A program made the position numbers and the translations under genes. Shown piece after piece: positions 35,429 to 44,166 of a DNA stretch of 64,000 nt. Origin of the DNA: Perognathus longimembris pacificus (taxonomy: Eukaryota; Chordata; Mammalia; Rodentia; Heteromyidae); assembly GCF_023159225.1 (NCBI RefSeq), contig NC_063172.1:44087832-44151831 (forward strand), in the 5' to 3' direction. The stretch's first letter is position 1. Every line of letters begins with the position of its first letter. The notes under the pieces are model-generated. The model was not told where the DNA came from. It worked only from the letters and a program-made list of their open reading frames with translations, and did no database searches.

Positions 35429-35473
35429 GTTTTTTTTTTATTATCTTTAAATAGTTATACTAAGGAGTTTCTG
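35429..35473 (-). mobile_element. 45-bp L1-like tail insertion
   Basis: A T run followed by TATTATCTTTAAATAGTTA and TACTAAGGAG, i.e. a poly(A) tail with about 30 bases of 3' end in reverse. It is bounded by an exact 12-bp duplication, GGGCAGTGGTGT, at 35,417-35,428 and 35,474-35,485. A similar end occurs at 31,022-31,052. It is best read as an extremely 5'-truncated retrotransposition. Confidence 0.65.
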
Positions 35474-35620
35474 GGGCAGTGGTGTTTCAATGTGAACATT
35501 TTATTTACGTTTTTAGCAGTGTATCTCATTGAAAGTAGAACACATAAGTCTTGGATTTTGGATAGCAAGTGCTGAAGGAGATTAAGACAGATGCCACACT
35601 ATAAAGAAGGTATATGTAAA

Positions 35621-35840
35621 CTGAGTATGTCAGTTCAAGCCTGTAATCCCAATATATGGAAAGCAGAGGCTGGAAGATCATGGGTTTTAGGTCAGGCTGC
35701 GCTACCTAGCAAGACACTGTCTCCAAAAAACAAAAAAGGTTGGAAATGGAGAAGTAGCTCAAGTGATAGAGCCCCTGCTTTGAGGGGAAAAAACAAAACC
35801 TGAAAGAACTCAGGCCTTGAGTCCAAGCCCCAATACCAGC
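35621..35840 (+). mobile_element. Composite SINE (B1 plus tRNA-like)
   Basis: A B1-like unit (CAAGCCTGTAATCCC ... GGTCAGGCTGCGCTACC) is followed by a tRNA-like unit (GAGAAGTAGCTCAAGTGATAG; GAGTCCAAGCCCC). The right unit is of the older tRNA-like type, not the Geo module. The tail has become a CA repeat (35,840-35,863). Confidence 0.75.
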
Positions 35841-35863
35841 ACACACATACACACTCACACACA

Positions 35864-36388
35864 AAAGTACATTTGACAAAGGTCACAAAGTATACAACAA
35901 GATGAAGTGGTGGTGCCGCTTACAGTGATGTGATTTTTTTTCTGAAGTAGCAAATAGTTTTTGACAACATTCTAAACAGATAATTTTTCCACCAGTTTAC
36001 ATAGTATTCACTGAATTCCTGGCAACTTACACTTATTATTTATCTTTGTTACCAAATCTAGGTTCTGGGCTTCAGTTGTTAAAAGTAGGTTCTTCACCTA
36101 CATCAGTGCATAGCATACTGAAGACCAGGCCTCCCTACCATATGGGCTCTATGCACCATAAGACCCAGCTAATATCAATCCTATCAATCAGCCCATCAAA
36201 AAGCAAAATTATAAAAATTCCCAATTAAAGAAAATCTGAGTTCCATGCCATAAATACTTAAAACCATAGATCCAAAAATGAGATCCTGAAAACCTATTCT
36301 TTTTGGATTCATTTTATTGATTTATCCTCTCTTTATCCATATATACATATATGTATATATAAATAATAAAAAGACAGTGCTGCTATAG

Positions 36389-36390
<2 letters not shown>
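35864..36390. other. Unique DNA
   Basis: Nothing recognised. Confidence 0.5.
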
Positions 36391-36443
<53 letters not shown>

Positions 36444-36452
36444 CGCACGTGC
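36391..36452. repeat. (TG)n(CG)n microsatellite
   Basis: About 22 TG repeats pass directly into CGCGCGCGCG and ACGTGCAC. The whole tract alternates purine and pyrimidine and is one of the best Z-DNA-type sequences in the window. Confidence 0.95.
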
Positions 36453-36454
36453 AC

Positions 36455-36930
36455 AAAGCGCTGATCCTGGGGCTTGAACTCGGGCCTAGGAGCCCTGAGC
36501 ATTTTTGCTCAAGGGTAATGCTCTACCACTTAAGCCACAGCTCCACTTCTGACTTTTTGGAAGTTCATTGAAGATAATAGTCTTACACAGCCAGTTTCCG
36601 GTGGCTTATGCCTGTATTCCTAGCTACTTAGGAGGCTGAGATCTGAGGAGTGAAGTTCAAAGCCAGTCCTGTCAGGAAAGTCCGTGAGACTCATCTCTAA
36701 TTAACCACCAGAAAACTGTAAATGACACTCTGGCTTAAAGTAGTAGAGAAGTGACCTTGAGTAAAAAGAGCTCAGAGATAGTGCCAGGCCCTGTGTTCAA
36801 GCCCCACGACCGACTGAAAGAAAACAAGTCTCATAAACCTTTCTTCCTGGACTGGCCTTGAATTATGATCCTCAGATCTCAGCCTCATAAGTAGCCAGGA
36901 TTACATGCATGGTCCACTGACGCCTGGCTC
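36455..36930 (-). mobile_element. B1-Geo SINE split by a second B1-Geo SINE
   Basis: Outer element, minus strand: Geo part and first bases of B1 at 36,455-36,588, remaining B1 at 36,826-36,930 (TCCTGGACTGGCCTTGAATT; AAGTAGCCAGGATTACATG). The interrupting element lies on the plus strand. AGTCTTA and AGTCTCA on the two sides of the insert look like the decayed duplication. Confidence 0.85.
36589..36825 (+). mobile_element. B1-Geo SINE nested in an inverted B1-Geo SINE
   Basis: B1 module (TTTCCGGTGGCTTATGCC), Geo module (CTCTGGCTTAAAGTAGTAGAG), end GCCCCACGACCGACTGAAAG. Together with its host it forms an inverted-repeat arrangement of related sequences. Confidence 0.87.
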
Positions 36931-37147
36931 CTAATTTTTTTTAACAGCTCTATCCACTCTTAATTGGGTTGGGCTTTTGAAAGTATTCAGGGTGTGAACA
37001 TTTTCATGTATATATGAACACATAAATACTTTTGTCTTGTTTCCATTAGTAAATAGGACTGTAGTAGATAGAGGCTGCCATGTACTAACATGGGTAAGCT
37101 TCTTCAGCAAAATCTTAGGTTTCCTTAGGGTCTTCCCTGCACCTACA

Positions 37148-37222
37148 TGCCCAAAACTGGGGCCCAAACCTGAGGGTCTTCTGCATGCTATAGGCAAGGG
37201 CTCTACTACTGAACTATAGCCA
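37148..37222 (-). mobile_element. ID-like SINE fragment
   Basis: GGGGCCCAAACCTGAGGGTC and GGCTCTACTACTGAACTATAG match a reversed ID monomer. Confidence 0.6.
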
Positions 37223-37780
37223 TAGTATTAGAACCTTAAGAAATACATTCATATAAAACATCAAAAACCACAAGGTCATCTTGTTCTCTAGATGAAATGA
37301 GAACCCATTTATCTTACCTTAAGAAAGACAAACACACTGAAAGTACAGAGACTTACTGATCTTGGAGGTCCCATGGGTGACTTTCATGTAATCTAGGGAT
37401 CCCTGAAAGTGTAGCTAAATTATATTTGTGGGCCTATTTTACAGAATAATAATGCATTGGATAAACAAAGGAATAGAAAAAATAGGAAAAGAACATTCTA
37501 GAAAGAAGACAAAAGAGATAGATTTGAGTCTATAAAATCATGAAGAGAATAGTTGATTAGAGGTAAAAATTTTCATTTTTGTAGAACACTTGTGTTATAT
37601 GTTTTAAGAGAGAAAAGTTTATAACATTGAAATTAATAGGATTTGAGTCAAAAAACACTCAAAGAAAACTCAAAGTTAGTTTCTGCACAAGTCTGGAGTG
37701 ATTTACTCATAATTCAGGAGAGTTCTGTTGGTCCTACAACAAGGAACTTTTGTTTTGATGATGATGATGATTGATGAGTC
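37223..37780. other. Unique DNA
   Basis: Nothing recognised except a short GAT repeat at 37,757-37,772. Confidence 0.5.
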
Positions 37781-37977
37781 TAACATTTATTGAACTTGTG
37801 TAAGGGCTTAGCATATGGTGGTTCATATTATGCTCATGAGAATCTTAAAATGTAGGTACAATTATTATTCTTTTTTACAAATGAGGAAATTGCACCAGAA
37901 AAGCATGTGACTCAGAGCTGCATAATGAGAAGCGATAGCACTCAAACCCATGTCTAGTCAGCTGGCCCCAGAGGCCA
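37781..37977 (-). mobile_element. MIR SINE
   Basis: Reversed MIR: TAACATTTATTGAACTTGTG, GTACAATTATTATTC, TTTACAAATGAGGAAATTGC, and further the region with ATGTGACTCAGAGCTGC and CACTCAAACCCATGTC. Order and spacing agree with the family along nearly its whole length. Confidence 0.85.
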
Positions 37978-38278
37978 CAGAGATTGACTGCATTGCCTCT
38001 AGTGGATTTTATACGTTAACCAAAATCATTGACTAAGGTGATCATTTACAGTATGCACAAACAATCTGGGGAGAAGTTTACTGGCATATTCATTTTAAAT
38101 CTTGTTATATGGAACAATGGAGGGCCAAATGCAAAGACTCAGTCTAAGTAATGTGACTATCAAAGACCACAACACTGAAGGGTTACCTCAGATTTCATTG
38201 GCACAAGTAGAATTCTGAGAAATACATCATTGGTTGACATTTTTCTTTCCTTTTAATAAGGTATTCCTCATTCCTTGT
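37978..38278. other. Unique DNA
   Basis: Nothing recognised. Confidence 0.5.
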
Positions 38279-38294
38279 GTGGCTTTGGGTTTTG

Positions 38295-38528
38295 GTGTGT
38301 TGTTTGTTTTTTCTGTCGGTCATGGACTTGAACTCAGGGCCTGGGTGCTGTCCTTAAGCCTTTTGCTCAAAACTAGTGCTCTACTACTTTGAACCACAGG
38401 TCTGCTTCCTGTTTTTAAGTAGTTAATTGGAGATTAGAATCTCACAGAACTTTTCTGCCAGGGCTGCCTTTGAACTGCAATCCTCAGATGTCAACCTCCC
38501 AAGCAGCTAGGATTACAGGTATGAGCCA
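38295..38528 (-). mobile_element. B1-Geo composite SINE
   Basis: Geo part (TTGAACTCAGGGCCTGGG; TTTTGCTCAAAACTAGTGC) followed by B1 (TCCCAAGCAGCTAGGATTAC). Flanks GTGGCTTTGGGTTTTG and GTGGCTTTGGTTCTTG suggest a target-site duplication of about 15 bp with small changes. Confidence 0.87.
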
Positions 38529-38543
38529 GTGGCTTTGGTTCTT

Positions 38544-39102
38544 GTTGGAGCATGCTGAGCTTTCCATGTGCATGGTGTTCCAGAATGGACAGTGTGCACA
38601 GGAAGAGGCTGTCCCCTCTGAGATGTGAGTGTGGGCTTTATTCACTTGTGGGAGGCACCATCACTCTTGAAGGTTGTTAACGGTGGTTGCACTGTTGTGG
38701 CCCTTTAGGTTTATGTAGAATATCCTGCCTTCCTGCACTTGATTATGAACAATGAAAGCAATTCTAGGCTAGATTTTCTCAAGTGGTCATCAGAAAAGAC
38801 TGCATCCAAATCACTATGGAAGCTTTTTGAAAAGGTACATTCCCAAGTCTCAAATTGCCTGCTCCCCTGCTTTGATGTATTTATGTGTTTGACAAGCACC
38901 CTTATGTATGTCTAATATACTGGGAAGTGTGGAAAAGCACAGTTAATGAAACCTCCTTGGATGAAATGCAATCATCGAGACACTTTGAGTAGGTGCACAG
39001 GCAGGATTACATCCCTGCTCTTAAGGAGGTGACAGTCTAACATGGACAATAACATTTGCTTAGAAATAACTAATGTAAAGTAAGCAATAATAATAAGTCC
39101 TT
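38544..39102. other. Unique DNA with a possible L2-like relic
   Basis: The text around 39,015-39,055 (CCCTGCTCTTAAGGAGGTG, ACAGTCTAACATGGAC) resembles a part of ancient LINE repeats. No gene. Confidence 0.4.
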
Positions 39103-39418
39103 TTAATTTTGGGGTGGTACTATTTCTCACACTCACAATCTTGTGCTGCTAGGCAGGTGCTCTACCACTTGAGCAATACCCTTTTTTGTTTTTTAGTTAC
39201 TTTGAGGATGGAGTCTCACATTTTTGTCCGGGCTGTTCTGAATCACAATCCTCCTAGTTATACTTTCTGCATAGCTGGGATAATAGACATGTACCACCAC
39301 TCCCTGGCTCTTTTTGAAACGGGGTCTTACTAACTTTTTGCCCCAAGATTAACCTTGAATTCCAGTCTCCATTGCAAGAGTTACTGGGATTACAGGCATT
39401 AACCACTGCATCTTGCTC
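39103..39418 (-). mobile_element. Trimeric SINE (B1-like, B1-like, tRNA-like)
   Basis: Read backwards: tRNA-like unit at 39,103-39,182 (GGCAGGTGCTCTACCACTTG), a B1-like unit at about 39,190-39,310 (GTCCGGGCTGTTCTGAATCAC; TAGCTGGGATAATAG), and a second B1-like unit to 39,418 (ACTGGGATTACAGGC). Same layout as the copy at 14,426. ATAATAAG/ATAATAAA flanks may be a short duplication. Confidence 0.82.
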
Positions 39419-39880
39419 TGATAATAAATTTCATGAACTCTCTTGTTTACAGAAATTTAAAGAACAGACTCTTCTGACAAGGGAGATGGACAGGAGCTGC
39501 ATTTGTTAAGAATCAATAGACTTTAGAAAGATATGAGGTCTATGGTGCTGACAAACAGAAGCAGCGGTACAGAGGAAGATAAGCAGGGGTGGGTAACTTC
39601 TTCTAGGGCATGAAAAGTGTGTAACCCACCATGGCACATGTGCTGGAGGAAGTGCAGGTAGTGCCTCAAGCTTTAGCTAGAGGTGATGAGACCTTGAAGG
39701 ACTGGGTTCAAGAAGTATCTGTCTTTAAAGTGAACAAAATTGGGTAACTAATTGGATGGTGCAGGGGAGAGGGAAAGAGAGATCAATATGAATGAAAATA
39801 GATTGAACAAATACTGGGTCATGCTGTGAGGACAAATGAAAAAAGATCCATTAGAACACAGGTTACAGTTCTGCTTTTAC
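39419..39880. other. Unique DNA
   Basis: Nothing recognised. Confidence 0.5.
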
Positions 39881-40363
39881 CTGGAGGTCTTTGATCCATT
39901 TGGAATTGGTTCTGGTGCAGGGTGAAATGTAGGATCTAGCTTTAGCTCCAAATTATGGAAATAAGTGGTTTATCATTGTTGTTGTTATTTTCAATGTACC
40001 CTGTGAAATTAGGCTTTTTTCTTTTGTCTTTCTTTCCCATGGCTTTACCCCTGATGTCACTGTAACTGATTTTGGTACCCTGGGTATTGTATATACGTTT
40101 ATCAAAACTAGGGAAGGAAAGGGGAACATCAAAATGGAGAGACAAAGGATAAAGGGCGAACTAATGCAACAGCAGTACTTACAAGACAATATGCTGTAAA
40201 CCAACTGTACAACTCAGGGAGGGGAGGAAGTAGTGGGAACGAGGGAAAGTGGGAGAAAAATGAAGGAGGAGTTAACAAATTTGATAAGAAATGTATTCAC
40301 TGCCTTATGTATGAAACTGTAACCCTTTTGTACATCACTTTGACAATTAATTTTTTTAAGATT
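39881..40363 (+). mobile_element. L1-F: short L1 with 5' inversion
   Basis: 39,881-39,950 is a piece of ORF2 in reverse (TTTGATCCATTTGGAATTGG equals the reverse of the L1-E text near 19,720). From about 39,951 the 3' UTR continues in forward orientation and ends TGACAATTAATTTTTTT A at 40,363. The order matches L1-E's 3' UTR base by base over long parts. The layout is the known twin-priming signature. No clear target-site duplication was found. Confidence 0.85.
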
Positions 40364-40549
40364 TGCAGTTTTCAACTAGAAGCAATATTTTCATTCTCTT
40401 GCATTTCTATGGTATTGATATTAAGCTTTTAAAATAAGACATAAAGCAAATAAAACCAGTTTTCATTTAGTGGCACAAAATATTTATCACCCAAATTGAG
40501 TTATCATATATATTAGAATGATACTGCATTTCCCCCATAATTTATATAT

Positions 40550-40700
40550 GTATTTTTAATTGAAAAATCTGAATTATATGTGTTTACTGTATACAACATA
40601 GTAGTATTTTGAAAAAATGTACTAGTTTTGGGCTAATTAGCGTATGTATTACCTCATATGCTTACCTTTTTGTGGTGAGAACGCTTTAAATCTTTTAGTT
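40550..40700 (-). mobile_element. Ancient L1 3' UTR fragment
   Basis: TATACAACATAGTAGTATTTTG, TTAGCGTATGTATTACCTC and TTTTTGTGGTGAGAACGC follow the order of old mammalian L1 3' UTRs in reverse. Confidence 0.7.
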
Positions 40701-40876
40701 ATGTCTGTAATCCATTCTGTACAGGAGACATAGGTAGTGTGTGTCCAGGTTAGCTTGAGCAACAATATGAGAGTCTATAAAGAAAATAAAGCAAAAGAGC
40801 AGTGGTTTTGGCTCAAGTGATAAAGCACCTCTATAGCAATCATGAGGCCTGGGAATCAAACATAATTACTAACACA
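40701..40876 (+). mobile_element. Old composite SINE (B1 plus tRNA-like)
   Basis: A degenerate B1 unit (ATGTCTGTAATCCATTCTG; CCAGGTTAGCTTGAGCAAC) is followed by a tRNA-like unit (GGCTCAAGTGATAAAGCACC). It inserted into, or next to, the L1 relic before it. Confidence 0.65.
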
Positions 40877-41114
40877 AAAGAAGGAGGAGGAGGAGGAAGA
40901 TAGTTTTTAAAACTAACTTGTTTGAAATACAATGAATTATATTAAAAGATGTAAAGATTATAAAATCTTCGAAAGCAACCTTAAGGTGAAAATTCTGATG
41001 TAGCCAAATTACTGTTATGTCATAGGCTCATATTTCTCACCTATAGTGGTAACTTAAAATAATTGTTCATGTTATGATATACAGAATTAATGGAATTTTT
41101 TTCTTACCATTTAG

Positions 41115-41283
41115 GAAATACCAGAAGGACACCAAGGTCCGGCTACGGCTCTTGGATCTTGAGCTCACATCTAGGTTCCTGGGAGGAACCACAGATACAA
41201 CCATACTGGAGGCTGATGCTGTTCTCTTAGGACTCCAGGACAACAGAGACTCGAAATCAAAGGAAGAGTATCCTAAAAAGTAG
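41115..41283 (+). CDS. Candidate terminal coding exon of an unidentified host gene
   Basis: A pyrimidine-rich stretch and CCATTTAG form a good splice acceptor ending at 41,114. From 41,115 the frame reads on without a stop to TAG at 41,281-41,283 (the visible peptide has charged ends: [17 protein letters not shown] at the start, [10 protein letters not shown] at the end). An AATAAA signal follows 65 bases later at 41,349-41,354. Two CpGs (GTCCGGCTACGGC) survive in a CpG-poor setting, and no repeat was recognised here. I do not recognise the protein. A chance open frame of 56 codons is the main alternative. Confidence 0.35.
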
Positions 41284-41348
41284 ATGAACTTTGAGTAGTG
41301 AATTCATTCTTTGGCTGACTCAGATATTTATGCAAGGAGAAAACTGTG

Positions 41349-41354
41349 AATAAA
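41349..41354 (+). terminator. AATAAA polyadenylation signal (candidate)
   Basis: Canonical hexamer in GTGAATAAATGATT, 65 bases after the stop of the candidate terminal exon. On its own the hexamer is common in AT-rich DNA. Confidence 0.35.
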
Positions 41355-41499
41355 TGATTTAAAAATGTACTTCATGAAAACTAATCAGAGCTCTTATTTA
41401 TTTGAATTTTCTTGAGCTACACCCCTTCCCTTTTCTTTCAATGTTTTCTCTTTGATGCGGATGGTGTACTGAGATCCTGTGTCATTCACTAAATACAGC

Positions 41500-42170
41500 T
41501 TGAGGATCTCAGGGCACATAACATTGGTCTAACCAGCAGTGAACAAATTAGACAAAAGGGCTTGTCTTGTAGCACTTAATATTCAACCAAAGAAAGTGGA
41601 CAATAAATAGGTAAATGAAGTGCATTAGACAGTGACACATGCCAAGAAGGAAAATAAAGCCAGGGATGGTTTAGAACAAATCGGAATGGTTGAATTTTAG
41701 GTATGGTGTCACCTTTTAGAGAAAATCACGTTGGAATAATATCTGAGACTGAAGCTAGCCAGAGAAATCCTCGGGAAAGGTCATTCCAACAGACACAGTG
41801 GCTAGCAGACAGGCCTGTGCTCTCTAGAGTTTAAGGAACAGGAAGAGCCATCGTAGGAGACTAGGAAACAAGCGTGGGGCGGGGGGGGGGGGGGGGCGGT
41901 GAAGGGGTAGAGGTGGCATTTGGTTACTCTAAAGGAGTTGGAGCATTGCTGGAGGTTGCTAGAGGAACCTGAGCAGAGGAGGGATACAGTTTGATCAGCA
42001 TTTTAACAGGATCTCTTGAGCAGTTTGGCTGAGGAGACTTTCGATGAACCAGAGCAGCTGAACAGAAACTATCACCTGATCCAGGTGAGAGAAGGCAGTG
42101 GTTTGGACCCAGTTTGTAGCAGTGAAGGTGGAGAGAAATGACTGAAATCTGAATCTATTTTGAAGATACT
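41500..42170 (+). mobile_element. Probable ancient interspersed repeat (class unsure)
   Basis: The order of phrases (GACAATAAATAGGTAAATG, CATGCCAAGAAGGAAAATAAAG, GGAAAGGTCATTCCAACAG, TCACCTGATCCAGGTGAGAG, GTAGCAGTGAAGGTGGAGAG) matches a common old eutherian repeat that I cannot name with confidence. Divergence is high, no open frame. Confidence 0.5.
41871..41899. repeat. Poly(G) run
   Basis: Sixteen consecutive G at 41,881-41,896 flanked by GGGGC and CGG. Together with the run at 10,384 it is one of two such tracts in the window. Confidence 0.9.
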
Positions 42171-43089
42171 GCCAATGTGATTTCCTACATGCTAGATATT
42201 AGGTATAGGAAAAGAAAAACTGGTAACACCAAAGTAACTGGATGAATTGAATTGCCTTTAATTGAACTAGGGAAAAACATGTTTGACAGGACTTTCCAAA
42301 CTCAGATTTGGACATGGTAAGTTATAAATGGACCTATTCTGAAGGCAGGTAGTATATCAGCTGGGAGTTCATGGGAGCGATTCAATTGAATGATACAAAC
42401 TTGTAAATCACAGACATTTTATCATATGTTACAAATTATTTAGGTCAAGAATTGAGGCATGGTTCAACTGGCAATTTTGTTTCTCACAGTATCAACTGAA
42501 GCAGCTATCTGTGTGGTTAATCATGTCCAAGAGAGTTTCACACGCCCAGCATCTTGGCAGGCGTCCTAGGGGGACTTCCTATCAGCCAGAGCACGTCACA
42601 TCTTTGTGGTAGTCTTTGAACAACTAGAAGCCCACATTATGGCTAGCTTCTTCCAAGAGGGCCAGGAGAAGCTACATAATTTTTTCTAACCTAGGCTAGG
42701 AAGTTACAAAGCTTCATTTTGATTAGCTGGTTATAAACATACTGAAAGGCCAGACGGTAGTCAGGGGAAGAGAATAATATTTCATCTCTTCATGGAGGTG
42801 TGGCATGTTGTCCAAAGTTGAATGTGATGAGAGATACTATGCCCATCTTTGGAAGCTAGACTGTTGTACCAGCCCTTCCCTAGATCACATCATAGCTGCC
42901 CTCCAGGGTCTCAAATCTAAATTTCTAGTCTTTAAGTCACTAGTATTCCTACTACCTTAATTTTGTGGACCCAACTGAACACTGAAACTCCATTGATTGC
43001 CATTTTGTATAGCTTATCATTTCATCCATGTTCTCACTGCCCTCTTCACCCAGCTTGAGTCAGTTGTGTCATTTAATTACTCTGTTATA
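42171..43089. other. Unclassified, no gene
   Basis: 42,480-42,660 is GC-richer and could be an old DNA transposon or LTR relic, but I cannot match it. Nothing else recognised. Confidence 0.35.
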
Positions 43090-43402
43090 GCCAAGCTCAG
43101 AGGCTCACACTTGTAATCCTATCCACTTAAAAGGTGATCAGAAAGATTGTTCATCATCAGGAAAAAAGTGTATGAGCCCCTGTCTCAACCAATAAAATGC
43201 TGAGTATGATGGCATGCACCTATGAGCCAAGTTATACTGGAAGTATAAATAGAAAGATCAGTCCAAACCAGCCTGCCTGCACATAACTGTGAGATCCTGT
43301 GTCAACAATAGTTGAGGTACAAAGGGCTAAGAACATGGTTCAAGTGATAGAACACCCGCCTATCAAGCACAAGGCCCTTAGTTTAAATTCTAGAACTACC
43401 AA
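43090..43402 (+). mobile_element. Trimeric SINE (B1-like, B1-like, tRNA-like)
   Basis: First B1-like unit from 43,090 (GGCTCACACTTGTAATCC), second from about 43,200 (GAGTATGATGGCATGCACC; CAAACCAGCCTGCCTGC), tRNA-like unit from about 43,325 (GAACATGGTTCAAGTGATAG; CCCGCCTATCAAGCACAAGG). A CAACAA-type tail follows at 43,410-43,426. Confidence 0.8.
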
Positions 43403-43426
43403 AACAGCAAACAACAACAACAACAA

Positions 43427-43929
43427 AAAAACTGGTTTGCAAATAAAACACTGTCAGTTTACCCTTTTATTTCTGACTTGGCATAATGTAAACCCATTTT
43501 AGTCTACCTGCCTATTTCATGCCTACATCTCAACAGCTCCTCATTACAGGGAAAAGGAAAAATCTTTACAGTTATATCGATTGCTTTCACTTTAAACTTG
43601 GAGTTCCAAGTTAAGGCATCAAATTAATATATTCACCTAACATCACCCTAAAGCTCCACTGAAGCCACAAAAAATGAAGGTGTATTCATGACAAATCCCC
43701 ACATAAACAGAAACCAAATATTAGGAGGGAAAAGAGAAAAGGAAAAATAAAAGCAGTTTAGCAGTAGATTGATGAATAGAAATTGACAGAACACAACAGA
43801 GATAGAGTCAGTGTGAGCTGGCTTTGTGGAAAACTGAGAACCAACCTGTTTTATTATGGAATTCTCAGGAAAAGCAATACTACATACTCCGGAGTGAAAT
43901 GAAGGTGAGAGAGTTTAAAGTAAAGATTG
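43427..43929. other. Unique DNA
   Basis: Nothing recognised. Confidence 0.5.
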
Positions 43930-44166
43930 AGCCAGTAGCTCACACTTGTAATCTTAGCTGACCAGGAAGCTGAGATCTGAGCATTGTGGTTTGAAGCCAG
44001 CCCGGGCAGGAAAGACTATAAGACTCTTGCCTCCAATTAACTACCAAAAAAGCCAGAAGTGGAGCTGTTGCTCAAGTAGTAGAGTGCTAGTCTTAAGCAT
44101 AAAAGCTCAGGGACAGCTTCCAGGCCCTAAGTTCAAGCCCCAGAATTGGCATACATAAAAAAAAAA
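43930..44166 (+). mobile_element. B1-Geo composite SINE
   Basis: B1 module (CAGTAGCTCACACTTGTAAT; GAAGCTGAGATCTGAGC) and Geo module (GAGCTGTTGCTCAAGTAGTAG ... GGGACAGCTTCCAGGCCC), A10 tail. AAAGATTG before and AAAGATCA after hint at a short duplication. Confidence 0.88.
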
